Assembly: GCF_016742955.1 (NCBI RefSeq)
Contig: NZ_JABBYC010000039.1
Coordinates: 1-47,061 of the forward strand
DNA length: 47,061 nt
DNA from: Myceligenerans indicum
GTDB lineage: Bacteria; Actinomycetota; Actinomycetes; Actinomycetales; Cellulomonadaceae
Direction: 5' to 3'
The stretch's first letter is position 1, and the number at the start of each line of letters is the position of its first letter. Below are positions 7,721 to 16,218 of this stretch, one piece after another. Below the pieces are notes generated by a model. It was given only the letters and a program-made list of their open reading frames with translations, did not search any database and was not told the origin of the DNA. Position numbers and translations under genes: made by a program.

Positions 7721-8731
7721 TCAGTGCAGCGGCGGCGCGACGTGCTCCACGGCAACCACCTGGGGCTCCCCGCCGTTCTGCGTGCCGGTCGGGGCCACGT
7801 GCGCGACCAGCAGCTCGCCCGGGTCGAGGAACGGGTCGCGGCTGGGCAGCACGTCCGCCACGTCGTGCGGTGCGTGCTGGGCCAGCGCGTCCAGCACGGT
7901 CGGCATGACCGGGCGGTGCGTGCACAGCACGGAGGACTCGTTGGTCTCCGCGAGCAGGTCGCGCATCGTCGCCGCCACACGTGAGGGCGACCGTTCGTGC
8001 TGCGCCTCGGTGAGGTACTCGCTGAACGACGGGCGCAGGCCCGCCGCCCGCACGTACGGGTCGATCGTCGTCGCGCACCGTTCCCAGCGGGAGCTGACCG
8101 CCTGCTCGACCCCGTAGGCGGCGAGCACCGGGACGAGCGCCGCGGCGTGGGCATGACCGACGGGGGTCAGCGGCCGGTCGCGTTCCGAACCGTGCCACTC
8201 CGATCGGGGGTAGGCCCGCCCGTGCCGGGCGATGACCACGGTGCGGGTGCCGAGCAGCCCTGCCTCGTACGCCTCGGCCAGGGCCTCCAGCGGGCGGCGG
8301 TCGGCCTCCCGTGTCAGCCGGTCTGCGGCGTCGTCCACCCCGAGCCATTCGGCACGGTCGATCTCGCGGCGGTTCACCGGGGCCACGGGCGAGCGCGCGG
8401 CCAGCGCGAACGAGTCATGCCCCTTGCGTGCTCGGCGCGCGGCCCAGTAGCGCACGTGCTTCACGCGCCCCTCGGGCGTGAGGTACTGCAGCCCCGGCAG
8501 CGGACGGCCGAGCACGATGGGCTTCCCCGTCTCCTCGGCCACCTCGCGGATCGCGCCGGCCTGGGACGTCTCGCCGTTGTCCAGCCGGCCCTTGGGCCAG
8601 GACCAGTCGTCGTACTTGGGCCGGTGCACGAGCTGCACCTGGAGCGACCCGCCGCGCATCCGCCACACCAGTGCCCCGGCGGAGTTGATCACCGGCGCGT
8701 GCGTGGCGCCCGGGCCGAGTGCCGCCGTCAC
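7721..8731 (-). CDS. mutT1: Nudix hydrolase-histidine phosphatase fusion (MutT1-like)
   Basis: A 336-residue two-domain protein. The N-terminal Nudix box at about 48-70 (GRLDNGETSQAGAIREVAEETG) matches GX5EX7REUXEEXGU exactly. The C-terminal domain carries the phosphoglycerate-mutase-like RHG motif (R169-H170-G171) and a later CTHRP. The mycobacterial homologue MutT1 removes 8-oxo-dGTP and related diadenosine or nucleotide species. The GTG start overlaps the ppk stop by 4 nt (GTGA), so expression is coupled to polyphosphate kinase; this pairing is also known in mycobacteria. Confidence 0.93.
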   Translation of the reverse strand: MTAALGPGATHAPVINSAGALVWRMRGGSLQVQLVHRPKYDDWSWPKGRLDNGETSQAGAIREVAEETGKPIVLGRPLPGLQYLTPEGRVKHVRYWAARRARKGHDSFALAARSPVAPVNRREIDRAEWLGVDDAADRLTREADRRPLEALAEAYEAGLLGTRTVVIARHGRAYPRSEWHGSERDRPLTPVGHAHAAALVPVLAAYGVEQAVSSRWERCATTIDPYVRAAGLRPSFSEYLTEAQHERSPSRVAATMRDLLAETNESSVLCTHRPVMPTVLDALAQHAPHDVADVLPSRDPFLDPGELLVAHVAPTGTQNGGEPQVVAVEHVAPPLH

Positions 8732-11175
8732 CGGACAGGCTCGAGGCGGCGTCGCTGGCGCTGGATCAGGACCGCCTGCATGTCGCGCAGCGGCTGACCG
8801 TCGGGCCCGGTCGAGTGGCGTTCCCACGTGGCGTCGGAATGCAGGTGCCAGGACGACGTCGAGTCCGACATCGAGGTGTCCATGAGTTCGGTCAGCTCGA
8901 TGACGTGCAGCGGGTCGGTCACCCGGACCAGGGTCTCCACGCGCCGGTCGAGGTTGCGGTGCATGAGGTCGGCCGACCCGATGAAGACCTCCGGACCGGC
9001 GTCGGGCCCCTCCCCGATCTGGGGGCCCGTGGAATTGGCGAACGCGAAGATGCGCGAGTGCTCCAGGAAGCGTCCGAGGATGGAGCGGACCCGGATGTTC
9101 TCGCTCAGGCCCGGGACCCCGGGCCGCAGCGCGCAGATCCCACGGACGAGCAGGTCGATCTTCACCCCGGCCTGCGACGCCCGGTACAGGGCGTCGATGA
9201 CCGTCTCGTCCACGCACGAGTTGACCTTGAGCTTCACCCAGGCCTCGTACCCGTCGCGGGCGGCGGCGGTCTCCCGCTCGATCCGCTCCACCAGGCCGGC
9301 GCGTACCGCGCGCGGCGCGACGAGCAGCCGGTGGAACTTCGACAGCGGAGCGTACCCGGAGAGCTGGTTGAACAGGCGCGTCAGGTCCTGCGCCACATCC
9401 TGGGAGCAGGTGAGCAGCCCGTGGTCCGTGTAGAGGCGGGCCGTCTTGGGGTGGTAGTTGCCGGTGCCGACATGGCAGTAGCGCAGCAGCGACCCGTCGG
9501 GTTCCTGCCGCACCACGAGGGACAGCTTGCAGTGCGTCTTGAGGCCCACGATCCCGTACACCACATGGACGCCGGACTCCTCGAGCTTGCGCGCCCAGGA
9601 GATGTTGGCCTCCTCGTCGAAACGCGCCTTGATCTCCACGAGCGCGAGCACCTGCTTGCCGGCCTCCGCCGCGTCGATCAGCGCGTCCACGATCGGCGAG
9701 TCGCCCGACGTGCGGTACAGCGTCTGCTTGATCGCCAGCACGTTCGGGTCGGCCGCGGCCTGCTCCAGGAAGGTCTGCACCGATGTGGAGAACGAGTCGT
9801 ACGGGTGGTGCAGCAGGATGTCACGCCGCCGGATCGCCGCGAAGACATCCGTGGGCTTGGCGCTCTCCACCTCGGCCAGGTGCCGGTGGGTGCCGCCCAC
9901 GAAGGGTGGGTAGTGCAGCGGGGGCAGGTCGAGGTCCGCCAGCAGCGTGAGCCCGGTCAGGTCGAGAGGTGCGGGAAGCTCGTAGACCTCGGACTCCCGC
10001 ACGCCCAGCTCGCGCACGATGAGGTCCCGGATCCGGGCACTGATGCCCTCCGCGATCTCCAGGCGTACCGGCGGGCCGAACCTCCGGCGCAGCAGTTCCT
10101 TCTCCATCGCCTGCAGGAGGTTCTCGGCGTCGTCCTCCTCGACGTCCACGTCCTCGTTCCGGGTGACGCGGAACGTGTGGCTCTCCCGGACCTCCATACC
10201 CGGGAAGAGCTGGTCGAGGTGCTGGGCGATGATCTCCTCCAGCGGCACGAACGAGATCGGGCCGCGGTGCGGGTCGGCCTTCTTGGTGCCCGGCCGGCGA
10301 GGCTTGCCCTGCTTGTCGACCGTGACGAAGCGGGGCAGCAGCGGCGGGACCTTGACGCGTGCGAAGTGCTCCTTGCCCGTGGACGGGTTGGCGACGACGA
10401 CGGCAAGGTTCAGCGACAGGCCGCTGATGTACGGGAAGGGGTGTGCCGGGTCGACGGCGAGTGGCGTCAGGACCGGGAAGATCTGCTTGCGGAAGAACTT
10501 GTGCAGGCGTTCCTGCTCCTTCGTGTCCAGGTCCTCCCAGTGGGACAGCGTGATGCCCTCGTTCGCGAGGGCCGGCTGGACCTTCTCGGAGAACACTCGC
10601 GCATGTCGTGCCGTGAGCTCGTGGGCGCGCTCCGAGATCGCGGTGAGCACCTCCCGGGGGCTCAGGCCGGACGCGCTGGTCACCGCCAGTCCCGCGGCGA
10701 TGCGGCGCTTCAGGCCGGCCACCCGGACCATGAAGAACTCGTCCAGGTTCGACGCGAAGATCGCCAGGAAGCGGACCCGTTCCAGAAGGGGGAGGCGCAC
10801 GTCCTCCGCGAGTTCGAGCACACGCTCGTTGAAGGCGAGCCAGGAGGTCTCACGTTCGAGGAATCGGTCGTCGGGGAGCGCGGCGCTGTCGTTCGCGGCC
10901 TCTGCCAGGGCGACGGCGGCGACGTCGTCGGGCTCCTCCGCGATGTGCTCGGCGATGTGCGCGGCGAGTTCCGGAGTGAGCGGCCGGGACGAGGTGGAGG
11001 CGGGCGTGGCCTCGCTCGGCACCTCGAGGGCGGGGGCCGGGTCCTCGTGGATGCTCTCGTTCGGATGCGAGGCATGCGCCGTCACCCCGGTCTGCGCCGT
11101 CGTGGCCGGGACGGTGGACGTCCCGGGCCGCTTGACGAACCTCCCCCGCTCGTCGCGGGAACGCGTGGAACTCAT
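8728..11175 (-). CDS. ppk: Polyphosphate kinase 1
   Basis: Reversibly polymerises the gamma-phosphate of ATP into polyphosphate. At 815 residues it is about 100 longer than the core enzyme, because of a low-complexity N-terminal extension of about 100 residues rich in Ser, Thr, Pro and Ala. The core begins at DRFLERETSWLAFNERVLELA. Family motifs seen are IFASNLDEFFMVRV, HHPYDSFSTSVQTFLEQAA, GVHVVYGIVGLKTHCKLSLV (with the histidine region that is phosphorylated) and SADLMHRNLDRRVETL. It starts 12 nt after mshD and overlaps mutT1 by 4 nt, indicating one operon. Confidence 0.96.
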   Translation of the reverse strand: MSSTRSRDERGRFVKRPGTSTVPATTAQTGVTAHASHPNESIHEDPAPALEVPSEATPASTSSRPLTPELAAHIAEHIAEEPDDVAAVALAEAANDSAALPDDRFLERETSWLAFNERVLELAEDVRLPLLERVRFLAIFASNLDEFFMVRVAGLKRRIAAGLAVTSASGLSPREVLTAISERAHELTARHARVFSEKVQPALANEGITLSHWEDLDTKEQERLHKFFRKQIFPVLTPLAVDPAHPFPYISGLSLNLAVVVANPSTGKEHFARVKVPPLLPRFVTVDKQGKPRRPGTKKADPHRGPISFVPLEEIIAQHLDQLFPGMEVRESHTFRVTRNEDVDVEEDDAENLLQAMEKELLRRRFGPPVRLEIAEGISARIRDLIVRELGVRESEVYELPAPLDLTGLTLLADLDLPPLHYPPFVGGTHRHLAEVESAKPTDVFAAIRRRDILLHHPYDSFSTSVQTFLEQAAADPNVLAIKQTLYRTSGDSPIVDALIDAAEAGKQVLALVEIKARFDEEANISWARKLEESGVHVVYGIVGLKTHCKLSLVVRQEPDGSLLRYCHVGTGNYHPKTARLYTDHGLLTCSQDVAQDLTRLFNQLSGYAPLSKFHRLLVAPRAVRAGLVERIERETAAARDGYEAWVKLKVNSCVDETVIDALYRASQAGVKIDLLVRGICALRPGVPGLSENIRVRSILGRFLEHSRIFAFANSTGPQIGEGPDAGPEVFIGSADLMHRNLDRRVETLVRVTDPLHVIELTELMDTSMSDSTSSWHLHSDATWERHSTGPDGQPLRDMQAVLIQRQRRRLEPVR

Positions 11176-11187
11176 GACGTCATGGTG

Positions 11188-12234
11188 TCACGGCCGGAAG
11201 TACTGAACATGAAGCGCGTCTTGCCGGAACCCTGCGCGTTCGTAGGTGGCGAGCGCCGGGGCGTTGTCACCCTCGACGTACAGCACGGCGCGACCGGCAC
11301 CCGCCCGGGCCAGGTGTGCCAGGCCGACGTCGGTCATCAGCTGGCCGAGGCCCGCGCCCTGCGCCTCGGGCGCGACACCGACCGCGTAGATCTCGCCGTC
11401 CTGTGACCCGGGGGGCTGGTTGGTCTCGATCTTGGTCCAGATGAAGGCGACGGGGTCGATGCCCGGGCCGGCCTCGGACGACGCGCCCGACCTGGACGAC
11501 GTGCCAGACTCCGACGACGCGCCCGGGCCGGGTGACCCGGCGTCGCCGGCGGGGAACAGCAGGAAGAAGCCTTCGGGGTCGAACCACGGCTCGGCCTGGC
11601 GTGCGTGGAGGTCCTCGGACGTGAGGCGGCCCTGCTCGGGGTGGGCGGCGAAGGCGCGGGCGTTGAGGCGGAGCCAGGCGTCGTCGTCCGCTCCGGGGCG
11701 GAACGTGCGCAGCACGTAACCGTCCGGAACGACGATGTCGGCCATTCCGGGTACCGATGGGGGCTGGTCGAGCGGGCGGGCGAGGAACCGCAGCTCACGG
11801 ACGGGGCTGTAGCCCAGGGACGCGGCGAAGTCCCTGGCGGGCGGCAGATCACCGTGCGCCCACACGCGCAGCTGCTGGCCACCGGGCTCGCCCGAACGCA
11901 TCGGGAAGGTGACGTCCAGCTCCGCGGCATGGAGCAGCCGCCGCGCGATCCCGCGGCGACGGTGGTGCGGGTGGACGACGAGCTCGGCCGACGCGACCGG
12001 ACCGGACCGGTCGAGCTGGAGATACCCCGTGACCCGGCCAGGCCCGGAATCATCGGAGGTGTCGTCCTCGCGGGCGACGATATGGGTGAGCCACGGCTCG
12101 TCACGCGCGAGGTTCAGCAGCGGCTGCTCTGACAGCGGTACGACGCCGTCCGGTCCGGCCGCCGCTGCGGCGACGTTCCTGACGGCATGCCGGGTCGCGG
12201 ACCCGAGCGGACCGATCTCGATAGAGAGAGACAC
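11188..12234 (-). CDS. mshD: Mycothiol synthase MshD (tandem GNAT acetyltransferase)
   Basis: Transfers acetyl from acetyl-CoA to Cys-GlcN-Ins, the last step of mycothiol synthesis. Two GNAT domains are visible: the first around ELVVHPHHRRRGIARRLL, the second around YAVGVAPEAQGAGLGQLM. The MshD-specific block ARAFAAHPEQGRLTSEDL and EPWFDPEGF lies between them. I prefer the GTG at 12234 (348 aa): the eight upstream codons to ATG 12258 use codons unusual here (AGG, GAT, GAT, GGG), and the shorter form matches known MshD starts. An in-frame 18-bp repeat adds a Ser/Gly insert in the second domain. Confidence 0.93.
   Translation of the reverse strand: MSLSIEIGPLGSATRHAVRNVAAAAAGPDGVVPLSEQPLLNLARDEPWLTHIVAREDDTSDDSGPGRVTGYLQLDRSGPVASAELVVHPHHRRRGIARRLLHAAELDVTFPMRSGEPGGQQLRVWAHGDLPPARDFAASLGYSPVRELRFLARPLDQPPSVPGMADIVVPDGYVLRTFRPGADDDAWLRLNARAFAAHPEQGRLTSEDLHARQAEPWFDPEGFFLLFPAGDAGSPGPGASSESGTSSRSGASSEAGPGIDPVAFIWTKIETNQPPGSQDGEIYAVGVAPEAQGAGLGQLMTDVGLAHLARAGAGRAVLYVEGDNAPALATYERAGFRQDALHVQYFRP
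11474..11527. repeat. Three 18-bp tandem repeats inside mshD
   Basis: Three degenerate units, starting TCGGACGACGCG, CTGGACGACGTG and TCCGACGACGCG, lie end to end. On the coding strand they give three six-residue units (GASSES, GTSSRS, GASSEA) in a loop before the second GNAT core. The repeat is in frame and so does not disrupt the gene. Confidence 0.8.
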
Positions 12235-12380
12235 GCCCCCATCATCCCTGATGTCCATCAACAAGTCCGCCGAGGTGGTCGCGGGCCGGCCACCTCGGCG
12301 GGCTGTGCCGCCTCTCCGGGAGGAGGGAGCGCTAAACGATTCGTTCTCGTGGGTTTCGGTACCGTGGCGATCGAACGGAA

Positions 12381-12432
12381 GGAGGCGGGCGGGACACCCG
12401 GCACCAGCCGTACGGGTGTCCCGCCCGCCTCC
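12381..12432 (-). terminator. Strong hairpin terminator after acs
   Basis: Perfect 20-bp arms (left GGAGGCGGGCGGGACACCCG) flank a 12-nt loop, starting 21 nt beyond the acs stop codon. Only a short T-rich run (TTCCGTTC) follows on the transcribed side, as is common in actinobacteria. It should insulate mshD-ppk-mutT1 from acs read-through. The 146 bp from here to the mshD start hold no other clear element beyond a short AACGA-T-TCGTT palindrome at 12335-12345. Confidence 0.85.
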
Positions 12433-12452
12433 TGACGGACGATGCCTGCGGG

Positions 12453-14492
12453 TCAGTCCTCCTGGGCGGACGGGGCCTTGAGGCCCGCCGCGATCTTGTC
12501 CATGACGGAGGAGTCGGCCAGCGTCGTGGCGTCGCCCACGGCGCGGTCCTCGGCGATGTCGCGCAGCAGGCGGCGCATGATCTTGCCCGAGCGGGTCTTC
12601 GGGAGCTCCGGCACCACGAGGATGCGCTTCGGCTTCGCGATCGGCCCGATCTCCTTGGCCACGTGGTTGCGCAGTTCGGTCTGCACCGCCGCGGCACCCT
12701 CGTCGGTCGCCGCCCGATCGGCGTGCTCGCCGCGCAGGATGACGAAGGCGACGACGGCCTGGCCCGTGGTCTCGTCCGCGGCACCGACCACGGCGGCCTC
12801 CGCCACGATGTCGTTCGACACCAGGGCGGACTCGATCTCCGTGGTGGACAGGCGGTGGCCGGACACGTTCATGACGTCGTCCACGCGGCCGAGCAGCCAG
12901 ATGTCGCCGTCCTCGTCCTTCTTCGCACCGTCGCCGGCGAAGTACAGGCCCTCGTACCGGGACCAGTACGTCTCCTTGTACCGCTCCAGGTCTCCCCAGA
13001 TGCCGCGGAGCATCGACGGCCACGGCTCGGACAGGACGAGGTAGCCACCGGAACCGTCGGGCACGACGTTGGCCTCGTCGTCGACGACGTCGGCCGCGAT
13101 GCCGGGCAGCGGTACCTGCGCCGAGCCGGGCTTGGTCGCGGTGACGCCCGGCAGCGGGCTGATCATGATGGCTCCGGTCTCGGTCTGCCACCACGTGTCG
13201 ACGATCGGCGCGCCGCCGCCGCCGATGTGCTCGCGGTACCACATCCACGCCTGGGGGTTGATGGGCTCGCCCACCGATCCGAGCAGGCGGAGCGAGGACA
13301 GGTCGAACCCGGCGGGGATGTCGTCGCCCCACTTCATGCAGGCGCGGATCGCGGTCGGGGCCGTGTAGAAGATCGACACGTCGTACTTCTGGACGAGCTC
13401 CCACCAGCGGCCGCGGTGGGGGGTGTCCGGCGTGCCCTCGTACAGCACCTGGGTGGCACCGTTCACGAGAGGGCCGTAGACGATGTAGGAGTGGCCGGTG
13501 ACCCAGCCGATGTCCGCGGTGCACCAGAAGACGTCGGTCTCGGGCTTGAGGTCGAAGACGTTGCGGTGCGTGTAGGCGGTCTGCGTGAGGTAGCCGCCGG
13601 TGGTGTGGAGGATGCCCTTGGGCTTCCCCGTGGTGCCGGACGTGTACAGGATGAACAGCGGGTGCTCCGCCTCGACCCAGACGGGCTCGTGCTGGTCGGA
13701 GGCGCCGTCGACGGCGTCGTGCCACCACACGTCGCGGCCCTCGGTCCAGTCGACCTCCTGCTCGGTGCGCCGCACGACGAGGACCTTCTCGACCGTGCTC
13801 GCCTGGCCGTCCCTCGGGGTCAGGGCCTCGTCGACGGCCGGCTTCAGCGCCGACGGGGCGCCCTTGCGGTAGCCGCCGTCGGCGGTGATGACCACCTTGG
13901 CCTCGGCGTCGCTGATGCGGCTGCGCAGGGCGTCCGCGGAGAAGCCGCCGAAGACGACCGAGTGCGGTGCCCCGATACGGGCGCACGCGAGCATGGCGAC
14001 GACGGACTCGATGAGCATCGGCATGTACACCACGACACGGTCACCGGTGCGCACGCCCAGTTCCGTCAGGGCGTTGGCCGCCTTGCTGACCTCACGCTGC
14101 AGGTCGGCGTAGGTGACGGTGCGTGTGTCACCCGGCTCGCCCTCGAAGTGGAAGGCGACGCGGTCCCCGTGTCCGGCCTCGACGTGCCGGTCGACGGCGT
14201 TGTAGGCGGCGTTCAGGGTGCCGTCGGCGAACCAGCGGGCAACCGGTGCGCCAGACCAGTCGAGCGTCTCGGTGAACGGGACCTTCCAGGTGAGCAGGGT
14301 GTTCGCCTGATCCGCCCAGAAGGCCAGGCGGTCCGCCTTCGCCGCCTCGTAGAGGTCGGAGGTGGCGTTCGCCTGCGCTGCGAACTCCGCGCTCGGCGGG
14401 AAGGCGCGCTTCTCGCGGAGCAGGTTCTCAAGGCTCGGGCTGGAGCCGCCTCCTGACTGTGGCGCCGGGCTTGCGGGCTGAGTGTCTGTCAC
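12453..14492 (-). CDS. acs: Acetyl-CoA synthetase (AMP-forming)
   Basis: Activates acetate with ATP to acetyl-AMP and then acetyl-CoA. The 679-residue length is normal. Motifs: phosphate-binding loop YTSGTTGKPKGILHT, the WWQTETGAIMISP block, the hinge GRVDDVMNVSGHRLSTTEIE, and the C-terminal PKTRSGKIMRRLLR holding the lysine that is regulated by acetylation in this family. I chose the GTG at 14492 because GGAGG lies 8 nt upstream; an ATG 15 codons earlier gives only an Arg-rich leader. Candidate control sites lie at 14555-14598 and a strong terminator follows. Confidence 0.95.
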   Translation of the reverse strand: MTDTQPASPAPQSGGGSSPSLENLLREKRAFPPSAEFAAQANATSDLYEAAKADRLAFWADQANTLLTWKVPFTETLDWSGAPVARWFADGTLNAAYNAVDRHVEAGHGDRVAFHFEGEPGDTRTVTYADLQREVSKAANALTELGVRTGDRVVVYMPMLIESVVAMLACARIGAPHSVVFGGFSADALRSRISDAEAKVVITADGGYRKGAPSALKPAVDEALTPRDGQASTVEKVLVVRRTEQEVDWTEGRDVWWHDAVDGASDQHEPVWVEAEHPLFILYTSGTTGKPKGILHTTGGYLTQTAYTHRNVFDLKPETDVFWCTADIGWVTGHSYIVYGPLVNGATQVLYEGTPDTPHRGRWWELVQKYDVSIFYTAPTAIRACMKWGDDIPAGFDLSSLRLLGSVGEPINPQAWMWYREHIGGGGAPIVDTWWQTETGAIMISPLPGVTATKPGSAQVPLPGIAADVVDDEANVVPDGSGGYLVLSEPWPSMLRGIWGDLERYKETYWSRYEGLYFAGDGAKKDEDGDIWLLGRVDDVMNVSGHRLSTTEIESALVSNDIVAEAAVVGAADETTGQAVVAFVILRGEHADRAATDEGAAAVQTELRNHVAKEIGPIAKPKRILVVPELPKTRSGKIMRRLLRDIAEDRAVGDATTLADSSVMDKIAAGLKAPSAQED

Positions 14493-14554
14493 GGTCGGGA
14501 CCTCCGGTGCGCGTCGTCGCGGGCGTGCTCGAGTCATGAGGGGCGAATTTGTTC

Positions 14555-14598
14555 AGACTCCTGACAGGAGTCTAGTCCCACAAGGTGATAGGTATCAC
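14555..14598 (-). promoter_or_regulatory. acs upstream control region: 19-bp palindrome plus CRP/GlxR-like site
   Basis: AGACTCCTG-A-CAGGAGTCT (14555-14573) is a perfect 9+1+9 palindrome, 63 bp before the acs start. Twelve bp further upstream, GTGATA-GG-TATCAC (14585-14598) is a perfect palindrome matching the GTGA-N6-TCAC core of CRP/GlxR sites. cAMP-receptor control of acs is well known in other bacteria. The 19-bp palindrome could be an operator or an RNA hairpin. Confidence 0.6.
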
Positions 14599-15237
14599 GT
14601 ACCGGGCGTCCGGTGTGAGGTGTGCTTCGCATTCGGGAGCCGAGCGGCCGCGAGCGGTCGGATCCGGGCGCCGAGCGGCGGCGGGTGACGGAACCGGTGT
14701 CCGGCTTCAGCGCTGTCTCACTGCCGATCCGTATCGATTCGGCCGGATGGTCGGGCACGTCGCGAAGCGGTTCGCGATCCCGGCCCTGCGACGGGCCCGA
14801 CCAGCGCGGTGGCGAGTTCTCGTCCCCCACGAGCACGACATCTGGGAGGTTCCTCAAGCCGGATGTCGCTCTCGCCAACAGGGGTGGGTGATGCGCACGA
14901 TGCTCCGCCGTGCCATGGGCGACGTGCCCTGGATGCGGACTTGCGATGCGTAAGCCCCACCGCCCCCTTTGGTAGTGCTGTGTGGCCTATAACACACCAT
15001 TAGGGGAGTGGGTGCAAGCGGGACGTGTGGCATGCCATCGCTGAATTTTCTCGCCAACAGGCAGGAAGGGATGAAAATGCCTTGCCGCCCAGCTCACGGG
15101 TGTCGGATCTCCCCGCCGGGCGGCCTTCTGCCGGGGGCGGGGTCTCGTCCGGCGACCTCCCTCGGGGTGGGTGCCGCCAGGCGGATCTCCGTGTGCGGGC
15201 GGCCGCGCGGCGGTGGTCCGTGCGCGCTCGCCGCCCC
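14599..15237. other. Non-coding stretch between acs and the GntR gene
   Basis: No reading frame here looks like a protein. Two structures stand out. One is the palindrome TCGCGAA-GCGG-TTCGCGA at 14760-14777. The other is a 13-bp direct repeat, TCTCGCCAACAGG, at 14870-14882 and again at 15049-15061. The stretch is less GC-biased in places than its neighbours. Its role is unknown; a small RNA cannot be excluded. Confidence 0.5.
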
Positions 15238-15287
15238 TTGACAATGCGCCTGAGGGACGCGATCCTCGAGCGTAGGATCATATATGA
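15238..15287 (+). promoter_or_regulatory. GntR gene promoter region with two palindromes
   Basis: A perfect -35 box TTGACA lies at 15238-15243. Just downstream is GATCCT-N7-AGGATC (15261-15279), then the overlapping palindrome TCATATATGA (15278-15287), which also supplies the only AT-rich stretch nearby. The position over the -10 region suggests autorepression by the GntR protein, but the -10 itself is not clear. Confidence 0.5.
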
Positions 15288-15322
15288 GATCAAACACGAT
15301 GGTTGCGAAGGAGGAACCGATC

Positions 15323-15997
15323 GTGACAGAGGCTCCCGCGAGCGTCTCCAAGTCCGAGCGCGTCTACCGCACGTTGCGCGAGCACATCCTGGAGGGTCAG
15401 TACACCGCCGGGTACCGACTGGTGCTCGACCAGATCGCGCGCGAGCTCGACGTCAGCCCGGTGCCGGTCCGCGAGGCGGTGCGCCGCCTCGAGGCGGAGG
15501 GGCTGGTCACCTTCACCCGGAACGTGGGCGCGGAGGTGCGCGGGGTCGATGTCGGGCAGTACACGGACGCCATGCAGACCCTGGCCTGGCTCGAGGGCGC
15601 AGCCACGGGCCTGGCCGCTCCCCACCTGGACGGCGAGCGGCTGGAGCGTGCGCGGTCGCTCAACGAGGACATGCGGGGCTTGCTGGGCGACGGCTTCGAC
15701 CCGGTCCGGTTCACCGCGCTGAACGAGCAGTTCCACCGTGTGCTGTGCGGAGCCTGCCCCAACGAGCACCTGCTCGGACTGCTGCGACGCGAGTGGCTGC
15801 ACATGTCGCTGGTGCGACGCTCCAGCTTCGCCGCGATGCCCGGCCGGCCCGCCGTCTCGGTCGAGGAGCACGACCGGATCCTCGCGCTCGTCACCGCGGG
15901 CGCTCCGCTGGACGACGTCGAACGGGCCGTCCGGAACCACAAGCTGCGCACGATGAACGAGTACCTCACCACCCGGGGGCGAACCGTCCGGGAGTGA
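15323..15997 (+). CDS. GntR-family regulator, FadR/FCD subfamily
   Basis: A 224-residue regulator. The N-terminal winged helix is plain (VYRTLREHILEGQYTAGYRLVLDQIARELDVSPVPVREAVRRLEAEGLV). The helical FCD effector domain follows, with FTALNEQFHRVLCGAC and a later EEHDRILALVTAG that contribute the usual metal/ligand histidines. I chose the GTG at 15323 because AAGGAGG lies 8 nt before it; ATGs at 15284 and 15299 lack such a site and overlap the palindrome. It lies directly upstream of the ThDP enzyme on the same strand and most likely regulates it. Confidence 0.92.
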   Translation: MTEAPASVSKSERVYRTLREHILEGQYTAGYRLVLDQIARELDVSPVPVREAVRRLEAEGLVTFTRNVGAEVRGVDVGQYTDAMQTLAWLEGAATGLAAPHLDGERLERARSLNEDMRGLLGDGFDPVRFTALNEQFHRVLCGACPNEHLLGLLRREWLHMSLVRRSSFAAMPGRPAVSVEEHDRILALVTAGAPLDDVERAVRNHKLRTMNEYLTTRGRTVRE

Positions 15998-16130
15998 GCA
16001 GGACGGCACGACAACACAGACCAGGATGCCGGCCCGTCCAACCCGCCGACCGGGCCGGTGTCGTGGTCGCCCGGGCCTCGAGGCCCGACGGATGGCGGAG
16101 CCCTACCCGGGGTGACGTGATCCCCGCGGA

Positions 16131-16146
16131 CTCCGGACGTCCGGAG
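16131..16146. promoter_or_regulatory. Perfect 16-bp palindrome upstream of the ThDP enzyme
   Basis: CTCCGGACGTCCGGAG is fully self-complementary and sits 72 bp before the start codon at 16219. A second perfect 16-bp palindrome, CGGGCCTCGAGGCCCG, lies at 16072-16087. One or both could be an operator; the earlier one could also end the GntR transcript. No clear promoter is seen in 15998-16218. Confidence 0.4.
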
Positions 16147-16218
16147 CCCGTTCACGCGAAATCTCGGCGCCGGCGGCGATCCCGTCCGGCCCGCGGAGCG
16201 AGAGGAACGACGACGTTC

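Noticed and set aside
8719..11406. An 895-residue open frame on the plus strand opposite ppk
   Set aside because: Composition is Arg/His/Gly/Val-rich with no domain; it mirrors ppk codons. Noise of high GC.
12335..12345. AACGA-T-TCGTT as an operator for mshD
   Set aside because: It is short, about 100 bp from the start, and no regulator gene is nearby.
14585..14953. A 122-residue open frame in the acs-GntR gap
   Set aside because: No ribosome site, no recognisable motif, and codon use unlike the window's genes; it also begins inside the CRP-like palindrome.
14978..14996. TGTGT-N8-ACACA as a second CRP/GlxR site
   Set aside because: The spacing is two bases too long and the half-sites are TGTGT rather than TGTGA.
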